Translations under genes and position numbers: made by a program | The notes under the pieces: generated by a model | Told to the model about the DNA's origin: nothing | Seen by the model: only the letters and a program-made list of their open reading frames with translations | Databases searched by the model: none | NCBI GenBank assembly: GCA_035540955.1 | Contig: DATLFP010000095.1 | Location: 1 to 6,902 of the forward strand | DNA: 6,902 bases | Source: DATLFP01 sp035540955 | GTDB lineage: Bacteria > Actinomycetota > Acidimicrobiia > Acidimicrobiales > CADCSY01 | Direction: 5' to 3' | In this document: positions 1 to 5,122 of the stretch, one piece after another | How the letters are laid out: each line of letters begins with the position of its first letter | How positions within the stretch are numbered: the stretch's first letter is position 1

Positions 1-564
1 CGGGCCACCTACTTCCTCGGCAGCGAGTCACTTGTGGTCACCGACCGTCCCGGCATGGCCATCTGGCGAGAGCGGCTCTTCACGGTGCTCAGCCGCAATG
101 CAACCGGGGCGGCCAACTACTTCGGCCTGCCGACTGACCGCGACCGCTGGCGGGGCGTCCCGTTCCGGCTCCGCACCGGCAAGGCGCTCGCACGCGACCG
201 ACGCCAGATCGTGATCCGGTTCCGGCCGGTCGACCGCCTCCCGTTCGGCCAGCCCGACGAACCGGGCCCGAACACGCTGACGATGACGATGGATCCTGAC
301 GCCCTGGCGATCGACATCGCGCTCAACGGCGCCGGCGACCCGTTCTGCCTCGACCCCGCCCGGATCGACCTCCAACTCGCCCCCCAGGAGCTGTCGGCGT
401 ACGCACGGCTCCTCGTCGACGCGCTCGAAGGCGACGCCGCCCTCTCGACCAGAGGCGACGAGGCCGAAGAGTCGTGGCGGATCGTCGAACCGGTCCTCGC
501 CGGCTGGCAGGCGGGACTCACCCCGCTGCGCTCCTACGCCGCCGGCTCCGACGGCCCCGCCTGA
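1..564 (+). CDS. Chimeric ORF: Kup potassium transporter C-terminal tail fused in frame to glucose-6-phosphate dehydrogenase C-terminal domain (5' partial)
   Basis: The frame is open from base 1 and ends at TGA 562-564, so the start lies outside the window. Residues 1-47 (ending FGLPTDR) read like the cytoplasmic tail of Kup-type K+ transporters: a TYFLG segment, then TDRPGMAIWRERLF, then LSRNA. Kup proteins normally end a few residues later with a short VVELGTQVE-like tail. Here the frame passes instead into RWRGVPF-RLRTGK and on through PNTL, DALEGDA and ESWRIVEP to PLRSYAAGSDGP, which is the C-terminal part of glucose-6-phosphate dehydrogenase (zwf, oxidative pentose phosphate pathway). 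The NADP-binding Rossmann half and the RIDHYLGKE active-site motif are absent, so this piece alone cannot be a working dehydrogenase. A tandem GACCGC duplication (136-147) sits at the join. What is seen is two family signatures in one frame. Whether it is a natural deletion fusion or an assembly join cannot be told here. Family calls are from memory of motifs. Confidence 0.8.
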   Translation, partial: RATYFLGSESLVVTDRPGMAIWRERLFTVLSRNATGAANYFGLPTDRDRWRGVPFRLRTGKALARDRRQIVIRFRPVDRLPFGQPDEPGPNTLTMTMDPDALAIDIALNGAGDPFCLDPARIDLQLAPQELSAYARLLVDALEGDAALSTRGDEAEESWRIVEPVLAGWQAGLTPLRSYAAGSDGPA

Positions 565-756
565 ACCCGCCATCGCCCCGAGGGGGGCGGGCGCCACATG
601 GAGGCCCCGCCCTTGTCGGCTGTGCTAGTCACGATGTAGCGGCTCTCGTCGGGTCGGAGGGCGACTTGGTGAGCTGCAAGCTCGCAGTGGGCGCCGAGCC
701 GAGTCGGTCCCCACACCAAGTTGCGACCTTCGACCCCGTCCCTGCGGCGTGAGCGC
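565..756. other. Non-coding spacer, no recognised gene
   Basis: Apart from the hairpin at 574-589, I see no recognisable gene, tRNA or known regulatory element here. It is the first part of a 408-bp stretch between the chimeric ORF and merR. The frames crossing it have poor third-position GC bias. A short GAGCT-GCA-AGCTC inverted repeat (671-683) is too small to interpret. Confidence 0.5.
574..589 (+). terminator. Terminator-like GC hairpin after the chimeric ORF
   Basis: A perfect 6-bp inverted repeat (CGCCCC at 574-579, GGGGCG at 584-589) with a 4-nt loop starts ten bases after the stop codon of the chimeric frame. There is no run of T after it, so classical intrinsic termination is uncertain. 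GC-only hairpins without a U-tract are common after actinobacterial genes. Confidence 0.35.
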
Positions 757-963
757 ATGATCGGTTGTGGGCAGTTCGAGGACGTGGCGGCGATCATCCG
801 CCTGGAAGCCGCGATTCGCCGCCGCCGCCGTCGCCGCCAACTTCCAGATCGTGAACCGGTCGTCGACGCCACTGGGCTCCCGATCGGGCGCAAGCGGCGC
901 GAGGACAACGCGGCGCTGATCGCGACCCTCGGCCTGAACGACTTCCCGCACGCGCAGCACTGA
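757..963 (+). CDS. Small unrecognised ORF with an Arg7 run (68 aa), doubtful
   Basis: ATG at 757 opens a 68-codon frame ending TGA 961-963, nine bases before the stop of the convergent merR gene. About four fifths of its third codon positions are G or C by my count, which fits coding in this genome but does not prove it. The protein has a short helix-like start, seven consecutive arginines encoded by an almost pure CGC microsatellite (817-837), and a better-looking end (DNAALIATLGLNDFPHAQH). I see no Shine-Dalgarno sequence and no promoter hexamer at the usual spacing. I do not recognise the family. It could be a fragment of a larger gene or a chance frame; an opposite-strand frame covers the same bases with lower third-position bias. 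Confidence 0.3.
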   Translation: MIGCGQFEDVAAIIRLEAAIRRRRRRRQLPDREPVVDATGLPIGRKRREDNAALIATLGLNDFPHAQH

Positions 964-972
964 CGTCAGCGA

Positions 973-1368
973 TCAGTCGCCGATGAGGTGACAGACCCGC
1001 CCGGGTTCGCACTCGGCGGGGTCGAGCCGCTTCGCCCGTCGCGCCAGCCGGTGGAGCTCGGTTCGGAGCGCCTCCAGCTCGGTGATGCGCCGATCGACGT
1101 CGGCCGCCCTGGCCTCGATCAGGTCCAGCACGTGCTCGCACGGTGTCTCGCCGCGATCGCGCAGGCCCACGACGCTGCGGATCTCGCCGAGCGTCAGCCC
1201 GACCGCCTGTGCGGCCCGGATGAACGCGAGTCGCTCGCCGGCGTCCGGTCCGAAGTCGCGGTAGCCCGACGGCGTGCGATCCGCGGGCGGGAGCAGGCCG
1301 AGCTCTTCGTAGAAGCGGATCGTCTTCGTGGGCACGCCCGCCAGGTCCGAGAGCTCACCGATGCGCAT
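973..1368 (-). CDS. MerR-family heavy-metal-responsive transcriptional regulator
   Basis: A 131-residue activator of the MerR class, which binds as a dimer to an over-long promoter spacer and untwists it when metal binds. Residues 1-40 form the winged helix (MRIGELSDLAGVPTKTIRFYEELGLLPP, SGYRDFG). Residues ~80-110 are the long dimerisation helix. Cys77 aligns with the inducer-binding cysteine of the dimer helix in MerR and ZntR, and Cys120 and Cys126 (PAEC...VCHLI) lie in the C-terminal metal loop. This three-Cys layout suggests a soft or divalent metal such as Hg, Cd, Zn or Pb rather than copper, but the metal cannot be fixed from sequence. The ATG is well placed: GGAAGG (minus strand of 1376-1381) lies 7 nt upstream. 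It is divergent from the thioredoxin-fold gene at 1410 with a shared operator between them, so that gene is its likely target. Confidence 0.9.
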   Translation of the reverse strand: MRIGELSDLAGVPTKTIRFYEELGLLPPADRTPSGYRDFGPDAGERLAFIRAAQAVGLTLGEIRSVVGLRDRGETPCEHVLDLIEARAADVDRRITELEALRTELHRLARRAKRLDPAECEPGRVCHLIGD

Positions 1369-1371
1369 GAC

Positions 1372-1403
1372 TTGACCTTCCGGTGCAAGGGAAGGTGCAC
1401 GCT
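1372..1403 (+). promoter_or_regulatory. MerR-type operator/promoter with long spacer
   Basis: TTGACC (1372-1377) is the -35 element. A perfect 7-bp dyad, ACCTTCC (1375-1381) and GGAAGGT (1390-1396), lies around an 8-bp centre and fills the spacer. The best -10 is CACGCT (1398-1403), giving a 20-bp spacer, the stretched length typical of MerR-class promoters. The dyad resembles the operators of E. coli CueR and related regulators. The -10 ends 6 nt before the ATG at 1410, so the transcript may start at the start codon. On the other strand the left arm supplies the ribosome-binding site of merR, so bound regulator would sit on its own translation start region. Confidence 0.75.
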
Positions 1404-1409
1404 ACCGCC

Positions 1410-1706
1410 ATGAACATCGAGTTGCTCCACGTACACGACTGCCCCAACCGGACCGAAGCCCGACGGAACCTCGACGCCGCCCTCGCCAGGGTCGGCATCG
1501 ACGCCGTCGTGTACGAGCGAGTCGTGACCTCGCCCGAGTTGGCCGTCGCGATGGGCATGAACGGCTCGCCGACGATCCTCATCGACGGCATCGACCCGTT
1601 CGGCGCCGACGCGTCCGCGTCGCTCGGGTGCCGCCTCTACCGCGACGCCACAGGGGTACGGGGAGCGCCGTCGATCGAGGCCCTCACCGCCCGACTGGCC
1701 TCGTGA
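1410..1706 (+). CDS. Small thioredoxin-fold 'DF family' protein, probable MerR target
   Basis: A 98-residue cytosolic protein with an N-terminal beta strand MNIELLHV followed by D-C11-P, then a central GSPTILIDG segment (cis-Pro-like P54), a DPF motif (62-64) and GC74RLYR. This pattern is that of the small thioredoxin-like proteins annotated as DF family (seleno)proteins or loosely as alkylmercury-lyase-like, usually found beside MerR regulators in actinobacterial metal islands. The second Cys of a CxxC is replaced (C-P-N-R), so a redox or metal partner role for C11 and C74 is inferred, not known. ATG 1410 is chosen over GTG 1383 because the latter lies inside the operator. There is no usable Shine-Dalgarno; the CACGCT hexamer 6 nt upstream favours leaderless translation. 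The stop overlaps GTG 1703 of the following short frame. Confidence 0.8.
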   Translation: MNIELLHVHDCPNRTEARRNLDAALARVGIDAVVYERVVTSPELAVAMGMNGSPTILIDGIDPFGADASASLGCRLYRDATGVRGAPSIEALTARLAS

Positions 1707-1783
1707 TCCGCGTCCTCGCCGTCACCGCGGTCTGCTGCGCGGCGCACGCGGCGTTCGCCACCAGAGTCATCGCCCGACGATGA
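1703..1783 (+). pseudogene. Possible 5' remnant of a membrane protein gene (26 codons)
   Basis: GTG at 1703 overlaps the TGA of the thioredoxin-fold gene (GTGA arrangement, typical of translational coupling) and opens 26 codons: a hydrophobic, Ala-rich stretch with an adjacent cysteine pair (VLAVTAVCCAAHAAFA), then a basic end, stop 1781-1783. Short hydrophobic starts with paired cysteines occur in metal-transport membrane proteins, which would suit this operon, but 26 residues are not enough to name a family. It runs out just where the convergent acr3 gene is also broken, so I read it as a possible clipped second gene of the MerR-controlled operon. It may equally be a chance frame. Confidence 0.3.
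1767..1783. other. Short hairpin at the acr3 truncation point
   Basis: TCATCG (1767-1772) and CGATGA (1778-1783) form a 6-bp stem with a 5-nt loop. The two arms contain the stop codons of the tail-to-tail acr3 remnant (-) and the 26-codon frame (+). It could act as a weak bidirectional terminator or simply be a by-product of the junction. No T-tract is present. Confidence 0.25.
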
Positions 1784-2159
1784 TGAGTCCGGTGCGGTAC
1801 TCGGGCAGGTCGGGCAGCAACAGCCTGGCGAGGGAGAACATCAGCGCCGGGCCGACCAGCCAGTTGAGGACCAGCGAGAGGCCGAGCATGCGTCGGTCGG
1901 CGGTGACCTCGCCGAGGTTGTTGTAGCGGACCTTGGCCAGCACCGGGTACATCATCAACAGCAGGCCGAGAGCGATCGGCAGCGAGACCGTGTCGATCTT
2001 GACTCGGTCCAAGGTGTCGTCGAGCCCGGGGAACACCTTGCCCAGGACGATGCCCAGCGCCATGGAGGCGCCGATCCACAGCGGCAGGAACCGGTCGAGC
2101 GTCGAGAGCTTCTCGAGGACCGGCGCCTCGGGGGGTTGTGGCTCGGTGACGACGGTCAT
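1767..2159 (-). pseudogene. acr3: Truncated ACR3-type arsenite efflux transporter (N-terminal third only)
   Basis: A 130-residue frame whose N-terminal part matches ACR3 arsenite permeases (inner membrane, AsO3 3- export driven by the membrane potential). Visible features are a cytosolic leader (1-24), a first membrane helix (25-43), a second with LLLMMYPVLAKVRY (60-79), and a third with SLVLNWLVGPALMF (95-109), then LPEYRTGLIIVG. Family members run to roughly 350 residues with about ten helices. Here homology stops after IVG, one codon before TGA, where intact proteins continue LARCIAMV with the essential cysteine. Two thirds of the transporter, including that Cys, are missing, so it should not function. 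The ATG overlaps the arsR stop by 4 bp, the usual ars operon arrangement. I found no continuation in other frames of the downstream bases. Confidence 0.85.
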
Positions 2160-2479
2160 GAGCAGGCCCGCTGACGCTCACCCGGCGCCGGGCAGCACGA
2201 CGTGATCGTGCCCAGCTGCCCACCGAGCGCCTCGAGCACCTCCCGCCGCAGCCGGTAGTAGGTCCACTGCCGGTGCTTCTCGGACTCCACCAGCCCGGCT
2301 TCTCGGAGCACCTTCAGGTGGTGCGACACCAGAGGTTGTGCCAGATCGAGGTCCTCGGCGAGGTGGCACACGCACAGCTCCTCGCACGACAGCAGCTCCA
2401 CGATCCGCCAGCGGTTCGGTTCTGCGAGGGCTTTGAGCACTGGCGTCGGCGGTGCGACCGCCGTTACATCAATGGCCAT
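2156..2479 (-). CDS. arsR: ArsR/SmtB-family metalloregulatory repressor
   Basis: A 107-residue winged-helix repressor that leaves DNA when As(III), Sb(III) or a divalent metal binds. Residues 12-30 give the PVLKALAEPNRWRIVELL opening of the family. ELC36VC38 in helix 3 is the classic metal-binding ELCVC motif, with an extra Cys32 just before it. QPLVSHHLKVL (48-58) is the recognition helix and the wing follows (RQWTYYRLR). A C-terminal Cys95-Cys96 pair and Cys106 add possible ligands. The stop overlaps the acr3 start by 4 bp, so arsenite is the likely inducer. ATG 2479 is chosen because TACTCT lies exactly 6 nt upstream and no Shine-Dalgarno is present, fitting a leaderless mRNA. The gene looks intact although its target transporter is not, so a functional target may lie elsewhere. 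Confidence 0.9.
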   Translation of the reverse strand: MAIDVTAVAPPTPVLKALAEPNRWRIVELLSCEELCVCHLAEDLDLAQPLVSHHLKVLREAGLVESEKHRQWTYYRLRREVLEALGGQLGTITSCCPAPGERQRACS

Positions 2480-2491
2480 TTACATAGAGTA
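2464..2491. promoter_or_regulatory. arsR promoter and candidate operator, overlapping a divergent promoter
   Basis: An A+T-rich island in a GC-rich window. On the minus strand TACTCT (2486-2491) is a -10 hexamer 6 nt before the arsR ATG. On the plus strand TAGAGT (2485-2490), shifted by one base, fits a -10 for a start at ATG 2498. AATGGCCATT (2471-2480) is a perfect 10-bp palindrome containing the arsR start codon, and TTACAT occurs twice in direct orientation 16 bp apart (2464-2469, 2480-2485). One of these is probably the ArsR-binding site; I cannot say which. No convincing -35 is seen. Confidence 0.5.
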
Positions 2492-2497
2492 TCGTCG

Positions 2498-2735
2498 ATG
2501 TTCGGCGATGCGACCCGGATCGCGGCACGCGTCGGCGGCTACAGCGCCGGGCTCGTGCTCTTTCGCATGGGGCGATCACAACGAGTGGGTCGGCTGGTTC
2601 GCGGATGCGGTGTCGGGCGCCACCCACGTGCAAAGGGGAGCGACGCGGCGGCTTGGCGCCCGCTCGAGCCGCTGCCCCGGCACCTCGGTGATGTCGTCGA
2701 AGAAGCACGGCGGCGAGCACGACCATGGATCCTGA
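2498..2735 (+). pseudogene. Probable frameshifted small gene with a His-rich C-terminus
   Basis: ATG 2498 opens a frame beginning MFGDATRIAARVGGYSAGLVLF. By my count 19 of 21 codons (2498-2560) have G or C at the third position. After the TTT at 2561-2563 this drops to about 65% in the same frame, while the frame read from 2565 shows 48 of 56 (86%) up to TGA 2733-2735. Removing one T from CTTTCG joins the two into one 78-residue protein continuing AWGDHNEWVGWFADAVSGATH and ending KKHGGEHDHGS, a possible metal-binding tail. The start has a hydrophobic segment that could anchor it. I do not recognise the family. It is divergent from arsR and 80 bp before the metal ATPase. It could be a decaying gene, a sequencing error in a live gene, or noncoding DNA. 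Confidence 0.35.
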
Positions 2736-2815
2736 CGGCGGTGGTGATCGGTGGGTCGCCAGGTCAGGACGAATGACTCTGGTCCAGCCGGGGAGGTGGC
2801 CGGCACGCTCGGAGG
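2736..2815 (+). promoter_or_regulatory. Leader region of the P1B ATPase gene with a candidate -10
   Basis: This 80-bp gap holds CACGCT (2804-2809), the same hexamer as upstream of 1410, again exactly 6 nt before the start codon (GTG 2816). GGAGG (2811-2815) abuts the GTG with no spacing, too close to work as a normal Shine-Dalgarno. No clear -35 or MerR-type dyad is visible, so the regulator of the pump is unknown. Confidence 0.4.
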
Positions 2816-5122
2816 GTGGAGTCGTCCTCCCGTCGTCGCGGCGCGCTGTTGCCGGCGGTGCTGGTGTTGCTCGTGCTGGGTGGTGCAGCGGCGGTCGTGG
2901 GCGAGCAGGGCGTCGCCGATGGGCTGTGGGCCGCGGCGATCGCAGGCGTGGCCGTCGACCTCGTCGCGCTCACCATCGCCCGGCTGCGGGACGGGCGGAT
3001 CGCGGTCGATGTCGTAGCCCTGCTCGCGCTGGTCGGTTCGATCGCCCTCGGCGAGCTCCTGGCGGGGGCGATCATCGCGCTGATGGTGGCCTCCGGCGAC
3101 GCGCTGGAGCGCTACGCGCACCGCCGGGCTCGTCGGGAGCTGGCGGCGCTGCTGTCGCTGGCACCGAAGACCGCCCACCGACGGGTTGACGGCGGCTTCA
3201 ACGACATCGCCGCCGCCGAGGTTCGCGTCGGCGACGTGCTGCTGGTCAAGCCCGGTGAGGTCGTGCCCATCGACGGGGCCGCCCTCGACGTCGCGGTGCT
3301 CGACGAGTCGGTGCTGACTGGCGAGGCCCGACCGGTGGATCGCAACGTCGGCGAGTCTGTGCGTAGCGGATCGGTGAACGCCGGGTCGGCGTTCCTGCTC
3401 CGGGCGGAGTCGATCGCGGCGGACAGCGCCTATGCCGGGATCGTCGCCCTCGTCCAGTCCGCCGGGGTGGAGCGCGCCCCGTTCGTCCGTCTGGCCGACC
3501 GCTATGCGCTCGTGTTCATCCCCGTCGTGCTCGCTGCCGCCAGCATCGCATGGCTGTTCACGGGCGAGATGGTTCGGGCGCTCGCCGTGCTCGTGGTGGC
3601 CACACCGTGCCCGCTGGTGCTCGCCGCGCCAGTCGCGATCGTGTCGGGCATCTCGGGTGCTGCCCGCCAGGGGGTCATCGTCAAGGACGGCGCCGCCCTC
3701 GAGGCGATGGCCGACACCCGCACCGTGCTGTTCGACAAGACCGGGACGCTCACCAGCGGCCGCGCTCGCCTCGTCGCCACCATCGCTGCCCCGGAGGTCG
3801 AGCCCGCCGCGCTCCTTCGGCTCGCGGCGTCGGTCGAGCAGGCATCACCGCACGTCCTCGCCAGCGTCCTGGTCGCCGAGGCCCGCGCTCGAGGGCTCGC
3901 GCTGTCCGAACCGCACGTCGTCCACGAGCAACCCGGCGCCGGCGTCACCGGCCAGGTCGACGGCCGTCTCGTCGCCGTGGGGTCGATCGCCTCCGTGCTG
4001 ACCTCACCGGCGCCGGACTGGTTCGATGCCGGTCGTCGACGGGCCCGGCGAGAAGGGTGCAGCGCCGTCGCCGTCGCCGTCGACGGCATCCCCGCAGGAT
4101 TGTTCCTGCTGACCGACGAGCTGCGAACCGACACGCCTCGCGCTCTCCGTGCGCTGCGGCGGGCGGGCGTGGACCGGGTGGTGATGGTGAGCGGTGATCG
4201 CCTCGAGGTCGCCGAGCCACTCGGCCGTTCCGTCGGTGTGGACGAGGTGTACGCCGACCGATCGCCGGCGGAGAAGGTGGACGTCGTCCGGCTCGAGGCC
4301 GGAGCACGCCCGGGAACGACGGTCATGGTGGGCGATGGCGTCAACGACGCACCCGCGCTCGCCGCCGCGGATCTCGGTGTCGCCATGGGCACTCGGGGTG
4401 CGACCGCTTCCTCTGAAGCAGCAGACGCCGTCCTCGTCGTGGACCGCCTCGACCGGCTGGCGGCAGGCATCTCCACTGCGAAGCGCTCACGAGCGATCGC
4501 CCGCCAAAGCGTGCTGCTCGGCATGAGCCTGTCGTTCGTCGGCATGGGCTTCGCCGCCGTCGGCGCGCTCGCCCCGGTCGCCGGTGCACTGGCCCAGGAA
4601 GCGATCGACGTCGCCGCCATCGCCAACGCGCTTCGTGCTCTGCGCCGCCCGCGGTCGGAGACCGGCGGAGTCGACGTGCCTGCAGCGTGGTCCCATCAGC
4701 TTGCCGGTGGCCACGGACCGCTTCGGCTTCTCCTTGACGACGTCCGCGGTGTCGCCTCCACGCTCGAGGACCTGTCACCCCGTGACGCCCTCGAGGCGCT
4801 GCGATCGCTGTGCGAGCGGATCCGCGCCGAGGTGGTACCGCACGAGCGACGCGACGAGTCCGACATCTACCCCAACGTCGCCGCCACCCTCGCCGGCGAC
4901 GACCCGCTGGCGTCGATGAGCCGCGCCCACCAGGAGATCTTCCATCTCGCCGCGCTTCTCGACCGGCTCGTCACTGACCCGGTCGCCACCGACCTGGAAC
5001 CCGCCGACCTCAGCGAGGCTCGCCGGCTCCTCTACGCCCTCGACGCCGTGCTGCGCCTGCACTTCGCCCAGGAAGAGGAGCTCCTCGTCAGCCTCACCAC
5101 CGACAGCGGGGCCCAGCCATGA
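2816..5122 (+). CDS. P1B-5-type transition-metal ATPase with C-terminal hemerythrin-like domain
   Basis: A 768-residue inner-membrane metal-export pump. There is no N-terminal metal-binding domain; four hydrophobic helices (about 11-93) precede the actuator loop with TGE (168-170). Two more helices carry VATPCPLVLA, i.e. TPC (263-265) in place of the CPC of Cu/Zn pumps. The cytoplasmic loop has DKTGTLT (phosphorylated Asp307), SPH346, SGDR (459-462) and GDGVNDAP (506-513). The last two helices end in QEAIDVAAIANALRAL (594-609). Residues ~624-760 form a hemerythrin/HHE domain with likely iron ligands among His626/His633, His676, Glu681, His705, His749 and Glu753/754. TPC plus a C-terminal hemerythrin domain defines the P1B-5 group, linked to Fe/Ni export. 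The GTG start is the only ATG/GTG after the in-frame TGA at 2774 that keeps the first helix. The stop overlaps the next gene by 4 bp. SPHVLA replaces the common SEHPLA, so the family's HP dipeptide lacks its proline. Confidence 0.93.
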   Translation: MESSSRRRGALLPAVLVLLVLGGAAAVVGEQGVADGLWAAAIAGVAVDLVALTIARLRDGRIAVDVVALLALVGSIALGELLAGAIIALMVASGDALERYAHRRARRELAALLSLAPKTAHRRVDGGFNDIAAAEVRVGDVLLVKPGEVVPIDGAALDVAVLDESVLTGEARPVDRNVGESVRSGSVNAGSAFLLRAESIAADSAYAGIVALVQSAGVERAPFVRLADRYALVFIPVVLAAASIAWLFTGEMVRALAVLVVATPCPLVLAAPVAIVSGISGAARQGVIVKDGAALEAMADTRTVLFDKTGTLTSGRARLVATIAAPEVEPAALLRLAASVEQASPHVLASVLVAEARARGLALSEPHVVHEQPGAGVTGQVDGRLVAVGSIASVLTSPAPDWFDAGRRRARREGCSAVAVAVDGIPAGLFLLTDELRTDTPRALRALRRAGVDRVVMVSGDRLEVAEPLGRSVGVDEVYADRSPAEKVDVVRLEAGARPGTTVMVGDGVNDAPALAAADLGVAMGTRGATASSEAADAVLVVDRLDRLAAGISTAKRSRAIARQSVLLGMSLSFVGMGFAAVGALAPVAGALAQEAIDVAAIANALRALRRPRSETGGVDVPAAWSHQLAGGHGPLRLLLDDVRGVASTLEDLSPRDALEALRSLCERIRAEVVPHERRDESDIYPNVAATLAGDDPLASMSRAHQEIFHLAALLDRLVTDPVATDLEPADLSEARRLLYALDAVLRLHFAQEEELLVSLTTDSGAQP

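Noticed and set aside
625..960. A minus-strand 111-codon frame just downstream of merR
   Set aside because: It has weaker third-position GC bias that worsens along its length and no recognisable domain or ribosome-binding site.
973..1368. Naming the MerR protein CueR because its operator resembles the copA operator
   Set aside because: The protein has Cys77, Cys120 and Cys126, the MerR/ZntR-like layout; operator likeness alone does not set the metal.
1383..1409. GTG 1383 as start of the thioredoxin-fold protein
   Set aside because: It lies inside the MerR dyad and upstream of the likely transcript start; family members begin near MNIELL.
3596..3610. Calling the ATPase a CPC-type copper or zinc pump
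   Set aside because: The codons read Thr-Pro-Cys-Pro; the first Cys of CPC is absent, which fits the TPC group.
3502..4626. A 374-codon minus-strand frame opposite the ATPase
   Set aside because: Composition is Ala/Ser/Thr/Arg-rich and it mirrors the ATPase codons; no motif was found.
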